A stretch of 64,000 nucleotides of DNA, taken from NCBI RefSeq assembly GCF_014107495.1, contig NZ_CP041969.1, positions 5,381,501 through 5,445,500 on the forward strand, given 5' to 3'. This document shows, piece after piece, positions 35,478 through 44,251 of the stretch; the first letter of the stretch is position 1; each line of letters opens with the position of its first letter. The DNA comes from Cohnella cholangitidis (lineage in GTDB: Bacteria > Bacillota > Bacilli > Paenibacillales > Paenibacillaceae). A model generated the notes under the pieces. It made no database searches, was not told the DNA's origin, and saw nothing but the letters and a program-made list of their open reading frames with translations. The position numbers and the translations under genes are program-made.

Positions 35478-36149
35478 ATGAATAAGCTGCCAAAGGCGAT
35501 TATATTCGATTTGGACGGGGTCATAACGGATACCGCGGAATATCACTTCCTCGCTTGGAAACAGTTAGCTGAAGAGCTTGGGGTGACCATCGATAGAGAG
35601 TTTAACGAAATGCTAAAAGGCGTGAGCCGTATCGAATCTTTGACTCGTATTCTCGCTTTGAATCCGACTCTCGCGAATATGTCAGAGGAAGAAAAAAACA
35701 GGCTTGCCGCGAAGAAAAACGAACACTATAAATCGTATATCGCGCGCCTCAGCCCTAAGGATGTCCTTCCGGGGGTCAAGCCGTTAATCAAGAAGTTGAA
35801 GAAGGAAAATCTGAAGCTGGCAATAGGATCTGCGAGCAAAAACGCGCCTGAGGTCCTGAAAAGACTGGATTTGGAAGAGACCTTTGATTACGTTGTGGAT
35901 GCTGCCAGGATTTCAAAAGGCAAGCCGGACCCGGAGACGTTCACGAATGCTGCCGATTACTTCGGTGTTTCTTATGAACATTGTATTGGTATAGAGGATT
36001 CTGCAGCAGGCATTCAGGCTATTAACGCTGCTGGGATGTTCTCTGTTGGTATCGGTAATGCCGCTGATTTGTTCGAAGCGAACTATTTAATTGATACTAC
36101 TGCCGAGTTGAACTATGAAGCCATTATTCTAGCGTATAATCAATCGTGA
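35478..36149 (+). CDS. pgmB: Beta-phosphoglucomutase (HAD superfamily)
   Basis: A 223-residue HAD phosphatase-fold enzyme with the phosphoacceptor motif FDLDGVITDTAEYHFLAWK near 10-28, a cap domain starting at LKGVSRIESL, motif II IGSASKNAP, motif III Lys in ARISKGKPDPETF, and motif IV IEDSAAGIQA. These match beta-phosphoglucomutase, which interconverts beta-glucose 1-phosphate and glucose 6-phosphate. No inverting disaccharide phosphorylase is visible in the operon, which leaves the source of beta-glucose 1-phosphate open. GGAGAGGAATCGGAG supports the ATG. Confidence 0.88.
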   Translation: MNKLPKAIIFDLDGVITDTAEYHFLAWKQLAEELGVTIDREFNEMLKGVSRIESLTRILALNPTLANMSEEEKNRLAAKKNEHYKSYIARLSPKDVLPGVKPLIKKLKKENLKLAIGSASKNAPEVLKRLDLEETFDYVVDAARISKGKPDPETFTNAADYFGVSYEHCIGIEDSAAGIQAINAAGMFSVGIGNAADLFEANYLIDTTAELNYEAIILAYNQS

Positions 36150-36221
36150 CGTTGCCGGAAACATTGCTGCATGGCATGAGTGCGCACCCCAATTGGATAA
36201 AGACGTTAAGGGAGTTGACTT

Positions 36222-38393
36222 ATGGCAGCAATATGGAAAAAACGAAGAACCTTGGGAAAACAGTTGCTTATACAACTCAACATGATGAGAACCAAAATGA
36301 TCCTTGCTTTTGTGCTGGTGCTCATTATTCCAAGCTTTTTAGTCAGCTACATTTCATATCAAACCGCTAAGGAAGAGGTTCAGAATCGAATAGAGGATTC
36401 CATTTATTCTAAACTTGATTTGATACGCGGCAATCTGCATATGCAGATTGAATCGGCAATGAACACTCTTGAAGGTTTAGCGGCACGGTTGGAGCAACAG
36501 GGGGATTCTCTCGGAAGCAGTCAACTGGACGCAATATTGACAGAAACACGCTATTTGAATCTTGTGTCCATTCGATTGGTGAAAAAGAATGGAATCGTCA
36601 TTGAATCGACTACCCAAGAATACTTCGATGCTTTGGAGGGGCAACAGGCTGCCATGCTGCAACAAATGCATGCCGCCACCCCTTCGCCAGAAGAACAATT
36701 GGTAAATCCGGGTTCACCAGAGCAACCGTCTCCCCCTGCTGATGTAAAGAAATCCGCTGACATCCGGGTAACGGAGTGGTATTTGAAAGCCAGTCAGGAT
36801 CCAGGAAAATCTATTATCTCCGATACGCTTGTGGATCAAGTAACAGGCCAGACGACCATTGCCCTTTCCCGTTCGCTTTCAAGCGGAGAGGTTTTACAGG
36901 TAAGAGTTGATATTCGGAAACTGGCTGAGCATGTGACAAGAACCCGTATCGGAGATACGGGAACGTTGATCGTGTCAGATTCCCAAAACATTATCGTTTC
37001 CGGTTCAGGATTCGTATTCGATTCGGGATTCTTTAAATCGGGAACGCTTTCCTCTCCGCTTCCACTATTAGAAGAACCTGTATTGGATGAGGCTAGAAAT
37101 ATATCCTATTCGCATGCGCAAAGTGACAACGGGGAATTGGATAAGATCATTTTGGACGTCTACACCGCCGTAGAACCCTTATCCGGATGGATGGTAACCG
37201 GGATGCTGGACATCACTGATTATGATGCCGCTGCCGAGCCGATTCTGAAAAAGGCTCTAATGGTTATTGGAATATCAATACTGATTGCTGCCATTATTAT
37301 GATTATCATCCTGCGTTTGTTCATGTTGAAAATGAGAAAACTGCGGGAAGGTACGATGGCCGTACGCAATGGAAATTTGACTAGTCGAGTGGACATGAGT
37401 AACACGGATGAATTCGGTATATTGGCGGAAGCTTTTAATGAGATGACAGATTCACTGCAATCGATGGTCCGGGAGCTCAGCATGACTGCAACTCGCTTGA
37501 CGGATTCCTCCTTAACCATTCATGCAAGTACAGAGCAAACGGCACAATCGATTCAGCGCGTCACTGAAACGATGCAGGAATCTGCTGAACTCGCAACTAA
37601 CGGAGCGAAATTTTCACAACAAACGGCAATTGCAGTTGATGAGATGGCGAAAGGCGTTGCGGCAATTGCCGAGTCGGCAGAAGCGATTGTGGATTCGACC
37701 GAGAAAAACGAACGAGACGTAAAGAAAGGTAATGCAACCATTGAAAAGGTTCAAGCTCAGATGGACCGTATTCTTGGCGCAGTTGGACAAAGCATGGAAA
37801 TCATCAATGGATTAAGCGAACTGTCCGGGGAAGCAAGACGGATGAACGAATCCATCACTGAAATCGCCAATCAAACCAATCTGCTGGCATTGAATGCAGC
37901 CATTGAAGCTGCAAGTGCAGGAGAAAAGGGTCGCGGCTTTGCTGTTGTAGCTGAAGAGGTGCGCAAGCTTTCCAAACAATCCAGACAATCCGCAGAGCGG
38001 ATCCATGTTTCGATCACGCAGATGTTTGATCTGATAGAACAATCCAAAGATAAAATGAATGGTGATGTGACGAATCAAGTCAGGGAAGGCATCCTAATCA
38101 GCAGGGAGGCAGCAGCGGCTTTCTCAAATATCGAGAAGTCGACCTCTAATATTATCCAACAGATTCAGGGAATCTCGGCAGTATCTGAGCAAATCTCTGC
38201 AAGCACGGAGCAAGCGGCTGCATCCGTTAACGAGCTATCCGGGCATGCCATCCACTCCGCAGACAGCGCACAGACAAACTCCGCTGCAATCCAGGAACAA
38301 ATGGCTTCGATTGAGGAGATTTCCTCTTCCTCTCAGGAATTGGCTAATATGGCAAGATACCTGCATGAACTGGTAAAGCGCTTCAAGCTTTAA
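36222..38393 (+). CDS. Methyl-accepting chemotaxis protein with extracellular sensor
   Basis: A 723-residue transmembrane chemoreceptor. Helix 1 spans about 26-46 and helix 2 about 345-369, bracketing an extracellular Cache-like sensor with a proline/glutamate-rich loop near 150-175. A HAMP domain follows (about 370-425), then a long coiled-coil signalling domain with the conserved tip EIANQTNLLALNAAIEAA near 546-563. The ATG has AAGGGAGTT upstream. It lies 73 bases after pgmB in the sugar operon, so it may steer cells toward the same sugar. Confidence 0.92.
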   Translation: MAAIWKKRRTLGKQLLIQLNMMRTKMILAFVLVLIIPSFLVSYISYQTAKEEVQNRIEDSIYSKLDLIRGNLHMQIESAMNTLEGLAARLEQQGDSLGSSQLDAILTETRYLNLVSIRLVKKNGIVIESTTQEYFDALEGQQAAMLQQMHAATPSPEEQLVNPGSPEQPSPPADVKKSADIRVTEWYLKASQDPGKSIISDTLVDQVTGQTTIALSRSLSSGEVLQVRVDIRKLAEHVTRTRIGDTGTLIVSDSQNIIVSGSGFVFDSGFFKSGTLSSPLPLLEEPVLDEARNISYSHAQSDNGELDKIILDVYTAVEPLSGWMVTGMLDITDYDAAAEPILKKALMVIGISILIAAIIMIIILRLFMLKMRKLREGTMAVRNGNLTSRVDMSNTDEFGILAEAFNEMTDSLQSMVRELSMTATRLTDSSLTIHASTEQTAQSIQRVTETMQESAELATNGAKFSQQTAIAVDEMAKGVAAIAESAEAIVDSTEKNERDVKKGNATIEKVQAQMDRILGAVGQSMEIINGLSELSGEARRMNESITEIANQTNLLALNAAIEAASAGEKGRGFAVVAEEVRKLSKQSRQSAERIHVSITQMFDLIEQSKDKMNGDVTNQVREGILISREAAAAFSNIEKSTSNIIQQIQGISAVSEQISASTEQAAASVNELSGHAIHSADSAQTNSAAIQEQMASIEEISSSSQELANMARYLHELVKRFKL

Positions 38394-38411
38394 AATATAA
38401 AATAAATAATA

Positions 38412-38458
38412 AGAAACGGGGCAAGCAGGAGAAACATCTCCCTATTTGCTCCGTTTCT
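38412..38458 (+). terminator. Terminator after the chemoreceptor gene
   Basis: GAAACGGGGCAA pairs with TTGCTCCGTTTC with a bulge, with an inner GGAGA/TCTCC stem, followed by TGTTTG. Confidence 0.75.
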
Positions 38459-38519
38459 GTTTGAAAATCACTCATCCGCAGGCACCGCTCCGTTGCTTTG
38501 AAAGAAAGGAAAAAATAAG

Positions 38520-39242
38520 ATGAACATGCCTGTAGGTGTTATCGCGTCCAGCCTATCCCTTTTGATTGGAGGCATGATAGGCGCGCTTTTAGGTCAAAAA
38601 ATCCCGGAAAGATTGCGTATGGCGCTTCCGCTTACATTCGGTCTTGCTTCCATGGCGATGGGGCTTAGCTATATCGTAAAATTAAGCACGCTTCCGGCAG
38701 TTGTGCTGTCCTTAATTCTAGGAAGCATAATTGGTGAGTTCATAAAATTTGAGAAGGGGATTGAACATTGCGCTACGCTGGTTCAAAAGCCCATTGAAAA
38801 AATGTTCAAGAACTCCGGGAGTCAAGATCGAATGGAATTTATGGAGAAGTTTGTCGGCATACTGGTGTTGTTTTGCGCCAGCGGCACCGGTATTTTTGGC
38901 GCTTTAAATGAAGGGATAACTGGAGATGCAACGGTACTATTTACTAAGTCATTCCTTGATTTTTTTACAGCGGTAATCTTTGCGGCGTCATTAGGAGTTA
39001 TTGTCATAACGATTGCCGTACCTCAGTTTGCCATCATGATCGTTTTGTATTTTAGCGCGAGCATGATCATACCTTTGACGACCCCGGTTATGATGTCCGA
39101 CTTTACATCAGTTGCGGGAATCATCATGCTGGCAGCGGGCTTCCGGATATGCGGAATCAAGCTGTTCCCGGTGGCCAATATGCTCCCCGCACTATTGATC
39201 GTCATGCCGATCTCGCACATTTGGGTGTCAATCATGCCATAA
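38520..39242 (+). CDS. DUF554 membrane protein (YqgA-like)
   Basis: A 240-residue protein with about six or seven hydrophobic helices, glycine-rich at the start (SLSLLIGGMIGALLGQKIPE) and with GSIIGEFIKFEKGIEH in the middle, as in DUF554/YqgA proteins. Function of the family is not established. AAAGAAAGG precedes the ATG. Immediately after its stop begin degenerate gerAB sequences. Confidence 0.85.
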   Translation: MNMPVGVIASSLSLLIGGMIGALLGQKIPERLRMALPLTFGLASMAMGLSYIVKLSTLPAVVLSLILGSIIGEFIKFEKGIEHCATLVQKPIEKMFKNSGSQDRMEFMEKFVGILVLFCASGTGIFGALNEGITGDATVLFTKSFLDFFTAVIFAASLGVIVITIAVPQFAIMIVLYFSASMIIPLTTPVMMSDFTSVAGIIMLAAGFRICGIKLFPVANMLPALLIVMPISHIWVSIMP

Positions 39243-39249
39243 TCTCATG

Positions 39250-39340
39250 GACCCCTTGCGGAAGGAGCGGTGCGAGCATGAGGAATGTGAACGGTAGGAA
39301 CAGCTGCGCCAGGCGCCCAATACTTCCATTCCTCGCCTGA
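39250..39340 (+). repeat. Degenerate fragment of the gerAB-like gene at 43.5 kb
   Basis: 39270-39340 closely matches 43537-43609 (both contain GAGGAATGTGAACGGTAGGA), and 39250-39269 matches 43452-43471, with about 66 bases between them deleted. Orientation is the same as the copy at 43.5 kb. It is non-coding here. The rest of 39341-39566 holds small hairpin-like stretches but no gene. Confidence 0.9.
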
Positions 39341-39566
39341 CATTAAACTTCCCTTCAGGAATTTATTTTGCATGCACAGTTTTAGAGAAACGGGCACCTA
39401 AAGGGCACCCAATCGGGAGCCTTTTAATTTCGCTTTATAGATGATATGGTGAACCGTATCACAAGTAAAAAAATCAAGCCCCCTCTCGAAAGAGGGCTAG
39501 GTTTTGGGTCACCAATATGATATAGGTCTGAAAAACCGTTTTAAACGGCTCAGGAAGGGTATGCTT

Positions 39567-39902
39567 ATGAAAATAATTACATTATGCGGTTCTACAAAGT
39601 TCAAGGAGCAATTTGAACAAGCCAATGCATTTCTTACACTCCAGGGAAACATTGTGATTAGTGTAGCCTTCTTTGAGCAAAGTGAAGGTTTTGAAATCAC
39701 TGAAGAACAAGCTGAGTTGCTTGGAAATCTTCATTTTAGAAAGATTGATATCTCTGACGAAATCTTCGTAATTGATGTTAATGGTTACATTGGCAACAGT
39801 ACAAGAAAAGAGATTGAGTACGCTGAAAAAAAGGGTAAGGCGATCCGCTATTACTCTGATGGAGAGATTCCTTTTACATTCTCGGCTAAAGGAACTCTTT
39901 AG
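39567..39902 (+). CDS. Nucleoside 2-deoxyribosyltransferase-like protein
   Basis: A 111-residue protein beginning MKIITLCGSTKFKEQFEQAN, with LCGSTKF and a DEIFVIDVNGYIGNSTRKEI segment. These are features of small Rossmann-like nucleoside deoxyribosyltransferase-type proteins. The ATG at 39567 is chosen because AGGAAGG lies eight bases upstream. Frequently such proteins occur in phage-related or nucleotide-salvage settings; here it sits in an AT-rich accessory patch. Catalysis is not proven from sequence. Confidence 0.7.
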   Translation: MKIITLCGSTKFKEQFEQANAFLTLQGNIVISVAFFEQSEGFEITEEQAELLGNLHFRKIDISDEIFVIDVNGYIGNSTRKEIEYAEKKGKAIRYYSDGEIPFTFSAKGTL

Positions 39903-39997
39903 TTACGGGTTGCGGGATTCCTAACGTGGCACGACTCATTATGAGATTATCTTTGATACCTTGAAAAAACAAATTTAACGAAAGGGAGGATAAAGTA

Positions 39998-40627
39998 ATG
40001 TCCGATAAGAAGCTCACAGAAAAATTGCTATCTCAATATTCAACGCGGTCGTCTAAAGACCGTCCCTTTATAGTCGCAATAGATGGTTTAGGTGGAGCAG
40101 GAAAAACGACATTAGTAGAAAAACTTGAACAAGAATTAAATAATAATAACTGTAAGGTAGTCATTATTCATATTGATGACCATATCGTTGAGAAAAATAA
40201 ACGATACCAAACAGGACATGAGGAATGGTATGAATATTATTACTTACAATGGAATCTTAATAAATTAACAACCAATCTATTTGAAGTATTACACAATAGT
40301 CATCATAGTATCGTTTTACCTTTTTATGATACATCTACCGATTCAATTTCGAATAAAGAAGTTACAGTACCAACTGATAGTATTGTTCTTATTGAAGGTA
40401 TATTTCTACAAAGAAAAGAATGGAGGAAATTTTACGATATTATTATTTTTTTGGACTGTCCTCTTGAATTAAGGAATGAGAGAGTCTTAAACCGAGATTC
40501 ATATATCGGAGATAATCATGCAATAATTAATAAGTATAAAAGCAGATATTGGCCAGGAGAAGAACATTACCTTGAAATAGAAAAACCATTTAGAAATGCA
40601 GATATAATATATAGGCTCTTTTCGTAA
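39998..40627 (+). CDS. P-loop kinase, uridine-kinase-like
   Basis: A 209-residue P-loop NTPase with AIDGLGGAGKTTLVEKL (Walker A near 27-38), an IIHIDDHIVEKNKRY segment and a LIEGIFLQRKEWRKFYD stretch as in uridine kinase/phosphoribulokinase-type proteins, followed by a DCPLELRNERVLNRD lid. The substrate is unknown. AAAGGGAGGA precedes the ATG. It is a paralogue of the convergent gene at 40667-41257, sharing IHIDDHI(V)E, EWYEYY, LQW and EG(I/V)FLQR positions. Confidence 0.75.
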   Translation: MSDKKLTEKLLSQYSTRSSKDRPFIVAIDGLGGAGKTTLVEKLEQELNNNNCKVVIIHIDDHIVEKNKRYQTGHEEWYEYYYLQWNLNKLTTNLFEVLHNSHHSIVLPFYDTSTDSISNKEVTVPTDSIVLIEGIFLQRKEWRKFYDIIIFLDCPLELRNERVLNRDSYIGDNHAIINKYKSRYWPGEEHYLEIEKPFRNADIIYRLFS

Positions 40628-40666
40628 AAATTGTTGCTATTGACGATGGGTTCAACTAGATATTCT

Positions 40667-41257
40667 TTAGGAACTAATAATCATATCGGCGTTGGCTAAC
40701 GGAGCTATCGAATCCAAATAGAAGTCTTCCGCTTTCCAATACCTTGACCTGAATTTTTCGATGTTCTCCTTGGCAGATGCAGATTCACGTTCGAATCGTT
40801 TATCCCTTGGGCAATCCAAATACACGATGAATTCAAAAAAGTCTCGCCACTCTGGTCGTTGAAGAAACACACCTTCAACAATCAGAATGCAGTTGTTTGG
40901 TATAGTAACGGTCTTTATTTCTAATTTATCCACAACGGAGTTGTAGAAGGGAAGTTCTACGACTTCTGCATGGTTTAACTTTGAAAATAACTGGTTACGC
41001 AAAAGTTCAACATCCCATTGAAGGTTGTAATACTCGTACCATTGCTCAAATTCAGTGTCATATCTATTCTTGCGTTCCACAATATGGTCATCAATGTGGA
41101 AGATGCAAACAGGTTTCTGGTATTGAATCAGCCTGTTTCCCAATTCCGTTACAAATGTGGTCTTTCCAGAACGGCTTAGCCCGTCAATCCCAAGTACGAG
41201 TCGGTTGCTAACATAGCGGTTCAAAATGGTATCCATTATCTTATCATAATCGACCAT
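40667..41257 (-). CDS. P-loop kinase, uridine-kinase-like (inverted paralogue)
   Basis: A 196-residue paralogue of the protein at 39998, on the opposite strand and convergent. Walker A is GIDGLSRSGKTTFVTEL, with FHIDDHIVERKNRYDTEFE, QWYEYYNLQWD, IVEGVFLQRPEWRDFFE and YLDCPRDKRFERE at matching positions. GAAGAGGTGAAG precedes the ATG. The substrate is unknown. The base composition of the two genes differs somewhat, so the pair is an old duplication or two separate acquisitions, not a recent copy. Confidence 0.75.
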   Translation of the reverse strand: MVDYDKIMDTILNRYVSNRLVLGIDGLSRSGKTTFVTELGNRLIQYQKPVCIFHIDDHIVERKNRYDTEFEQWYEYYNLQWDVELLRNQLFSKLNHAEVVELPFYNSVVDKLEIKTVTIPNNCILIVEGVFLQRPEWRDFFEFIVYLDCPRDKRFERESASAKENIEKFRSRYWKAEDFYLDSIAPLANADMIISS

Positions 41258-41305
41258 AACTTCACCTCTTCATATGACTAACGGTTCGCAAATAACAACC
41301 GTCCA

Positions 41306-41521
41306 TTACGATGCATTTCTAATAACATGTTTAATGGCTATACTTCCACAGTGAACACAAGCCAAGCCTCCGCTGAAACGAACTTCTTGTATGTCGCCAA
41401 CCATGTTGGCAATATCTTCTTTGGGTTCAGGAAAGAGAGTTTCTTGTATCGCTTGGAATAATCGAAGTTGTTCAGGTTTTGGCAAATCGCTAAAATCACC
41501 ATAAACGGAACGCCAGTCCAT
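41306..41521 (-). pseudogene. IS1595/ISXO2-type transposase, N-terminal fragment
   Basis: A 71-codon frame with FSDLPKPEQLRLFQAIQET and the half zinc ribbon ACVHCGSIAIK, matching the start of IS1595-family transposases, whose full length is about 300 residues. The frame leaves the family just after the first CxxC and stops, and no DDE domain follows. It is a remnant marking past transposition near the patchwork region. Confidence 0.7.
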
Positions 41522-41665
41522 TGTTCATTCATCCTGTGCAAACAAATGTTCTGGTTTAATTATATCACTTTCCCGATAAGCAACAATCTTTTAGAAAAGA
41601 GCTACACTTCGCTGTGAAGTGTACTGTTTTGCTGAGTTCCTTTCGATATGTCCTTCCTGCACATC

Positions 41666-42323
41666 CTAATGCATCCTGGCTTCAAGAACAGCTTTCTGGT
41701 ATTCGCCTGGCGTTTGATTAAAATATTGCTTAAAAACATAATAAAAATGTTTTGAATTCATATATCCGCAGGATTCGGCAACGCTTGAAATTTTCAAGTC
41801 AGGATTATGGTAGAACTGACTGGCAGCATATTCCATTCCCAGCTTGGTAAGATATTTAATGAAGGAAATGCCTTCCGATTCTCGGAACAAGGTGCTCAAA
41901 TAATTAGGCGACAGTCCCAGCAGAGCGGAAATCTGCGCGAAACCGATAGATTGATTAAAATGTTCTTTGATATACTTTTTGCAGAACACGATATAATCAT
42001 GAGGGTCTTCCGATTCTTCTTTTTTGGGCAAATCGAGATGATAAAGATTCCCAAGAGATTTGAGAATGGATTTTTTACAATCTCCTTGAGGGACGTTTGA
42101 TGAGATTCAAGAGACATGAAAAGGTCGCCGCAGGCATCCGAAAGCCATGTGGAGGATGCGGAATGCGTACGGGTAGTGGTATTGAAATAGCAAAAGATAG
42201 TACAGGCAAACCGATACAGATCTTCTAGATTATTAGGGCAGCGCTCCAACAATTCATAAATGTTTTTTTCCCATTCGGCCATATTTCCGGTATAGCCGTT
42301 CCTTACAATGTCTTCGATTTCCA
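41666..42323 (-). pseudogene. Truncated and frameshifted AraC/YesN-type regulator
   Basis: The 3' part (41666-42031) encodes an AraC HTH pair: FAQISALLGLSPNYLSTLFR and ISSVAESCGYMNSKHFYYVF, ending GEYQKAVLEARMH. The upstream part in another frame (EIEDIVRNGYTGNMAEWEKN and onward) joins it if one base is added to the T6 tract (+ strand) at 42071-42076. The 5' end is cut at about 42323, where sequence switches abruptly to a copy of a GH4 gene. What is left resembles the C-terminal 220 residues of a regulator. It cannot make a complete protein. Confidence 0.75.
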
Positions 42324-42560
42324 AGCTGTTGCTCAAAGCTTTCGTCGAGAAGTCGAAGACGAAGCTGCTGCAAGCGATTCTGCTCGACCCGCAGGTACCG
42401 ACCTACTATCAAGCGTGCGCGATGATCGACGAAATGTGCGAGCTTCAGAAGGATATTTTGCCGGCCCTTGAATGGGTGTAAATCCGAAAGAGGGACCTTA
42501 GCAAATTACAGGCGAACTCTATGTCGGTCATGACGATGAGATGTGAGGACGGGATCGGCT
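42324..42560 (+). repeat. Degenerate copy of the GH4/GH3 gene junction found at 54.65-54.97 kb
   Basis: 42324-42500 nearly equals 54654-54828 (the GH4 3' end, with a stop changed TGA to TAA). After an internal deletion, 42500-42560 resumes at about 54900-54970 inside the GH3 start (CGAACTCTATGTCGGTCA shared). Identity is high but the frames are broken. Confidence 0.93.
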
Positions 42561-42564
42561 TAGT

Positions 42565-42650
42565 AAAGTTGAGTTAGACAAGAGCGCTGTAATGGTCACG
42601 TATGACAACGCATTCTTTCGATATGCGACAGCGTTCTGTATCTGAAGGAC
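42565..42650 (+). repeat. Degenerate copy of the ABC ATPase 3' end found at 58.83-58.96 kb
   Basis: The core AAGAGCGCTGTAATGGTCAC is shared exactly with the ATPase gene at about 58836, and similarity runs through CGCATTCT and GCGTTCTGTAT to the equivalent of its stop region, with small indels. It directly follows the GH4/GH3 fragment in the same order and orientation as the intact genes. Confidence 0.88.
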
Positions 42651-42718
42651 AAGCAATTGCATAAGGATAGTTACTTCCTATGCTATCCGAGGTGACAAAA
42701 CTAATAGCAGTACGGCAC

Positions 42719-42745
42719 AAGGCCCCGTTGACAGGGCCTTTGTAT
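42719..42745. terminator. Hairpin with T-rich tail in the gap before gerAB
   Basis: AAGGCCC and GGGCCTT arms around an eight-base loop, followed by TGTATTG. The rest of 42651-42922 shows no gene I can support. Confidence 0.55.
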
Positions 42746-42922
42746 TGTTTTGAGATAGATAGCCAGTCGATTGGTGAACGGTTCTTCCCTTGAAAAACCA
42801 TATTCAAGCACGAGCTCAATGATTTACTTCTCAGATGAGCTCAATAGCGTAGCCCGCATAAGTCAATAATTATAATTGAGACTATTCAATGTCCTCCTTT
42901 TTTTGATTCCCTTATCCATGCT

Positions 42923-44007
42923 TTACTTGTAATTGGTTCTTCGAAACCATGCTGTTATGACCAGGAGCATTCCGAGAGCAATGTTCAAGAAGTCTAGCAC
43001 GACATGGCTCGTTCCCAAGTACTCTTCGAATTCGTCTACGCCGGAAGGCCCCCACATGCTCATAACAAGTGCAAGCAAACCAATCGGGAATACTAGCGAA
43101 CGGTATTGTTTAAGTCCGAGCAATTGGGCCGCCCCCAACGCTGCCGAAAACAAATAGGCAGTCAGTTGAATGAACGTACCGGGGAGCCAAACGGCCAGCA
43201 GTAAAGCGTCGATATGCTGGAGAAATTCACCTACGCCGATATACCTAACGACTTCAATGAACGGATAATTCAATGTGCTGGCATGCTTGCCGAAAAGCAA
43301 GATGGATACGAGCCCGGAGACAGACAACGTAATCATCAGCGTGAACCAGGTAGCTAAGGTGTACGCCTTCACTTTCAGCTGATTTGAAACGAACGGAATA
43401 TACAGTCCGAGCAAAATATAGCCGGAAAACCAACTGAACGGGATGATTGCCCCCTTGGCGGAAGGAGCGATTCCTCTGCCCATGATAGGTAACATATTGT
43501 TTACGTCCCATTCGGGAATCGACAAGATGATCAACAGTGCGAACACGAGGAATGTGAACGGTAGGAACAGCTGCGCCAGGCGCCCCAAAACTTCCACTCC
43601 TCCCCTGACCGCGTAGGACACTAGCAGCATCATACCCCCCATGGAGACTAGCACCGGCGTTTTTGCAAAAAGACGACCGAAATGAAGTTGCCATACTCCC
43701 TCAAGATGACAGAAGTCAGATTAATGCCGTAAAAAACAATGGCTAAGCCCACCGCTTTGCCCAGCCATGATCCGAGTAACCGCTCGCTGTACTGGATAAT
43801 CGTTTCCTTCGGAAACTTGCGGCTAAGCCAGAGCATCGCAAGTATGAAGAGCAAACCGAGCAGGTGGGCCCAGATCGGTGACAACCACAAATCGCGCCCG
43901 GCTTCCTTTCCCGTAATTTTTGGAATAAACAAGATGCCGTCGTAGGCGGAAACCGCATAAAAAAGAAGTCCAAGCTGCGCCGCGGAAATCTTTCCTTTCT
44001 CCACCAT
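42923..44007 (-). pseudogene. gerAB: GerAB-type germinant receptor subunit B, one frameshift
   Basis: GerAB subunits are multi-helix spore-germination permease-like proteins that bind the germinant in the inner spore membrane. The first part starts at ATG 44007 (AGGAGGG upstream) and reads KISAAQLGLLFYAVSAYDGILFIP-like helices to REYGNFISVVFLQK. It ends early in KRRC. Adding one base to the T5 tract at 43660-43664 (+ strand) continues into TPVLVSMGGMMLLVSYAVRGG and nine further helices, ending at 42923 (total near 361 residues, normal). Last gene of the gerA-type operon. As written the receptor lacks an intact B subunit. Confidence 0.85.
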
Positions 44008-44021
44008 CGGCCAAACCCTCC

Positions 44022-44246
44022 TCACCTAACCCCGTCGGTTAGCGGTTTGCATACACGGTTGAACAATTCGATTGGTCCGGGGAGATTCGGAAAAAGAATA
44101 ACGAGCACAGCCGTGAGCCAGCCAGCGGTCGCGAAGCCGATCAACGCCGCCCGTTCCCTCCTGGTCTTATCTTCGAAACAACGCCATTCGGCCCAAACCA
44201 TCAACAAGACTACTAATGTAACACCCATTAGGTTCAACAAAGTCAC
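44022..44246 (-). CDS. Small two-helix membrane protein, germinant-receptor D-subunit-like
   Basis: A 74-residue protein with two hydrophobic helices (about 4-20 and 33-55) separated by a charged loop (EDKTRRERAA). It sits between the C- and B-subunit genes of the gerA-type operon. Small two-helix D proteins of similar size occur in germinant receptor operons of Bacillus species and modulate germination (known). The assignment rests on size, topology and position, not on sequence motifs. Confidence 0.65.
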   Translation of the reverse strand: MTLLNLMGVTLVVLLMVWAEWRCFEDKTRRERAALIGFATAGWLTAVLVILFPNLPGPIELFNRVCKPLTDGVR

Positions 44247-44251
44247 GACTT

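Noticed and set aside
36146..36370. Small + strand frame between pgmB and the chemoreceptor gene
   Set aside because: It overlaps the chemoreceptor start in another frame and has no plausible protein features.
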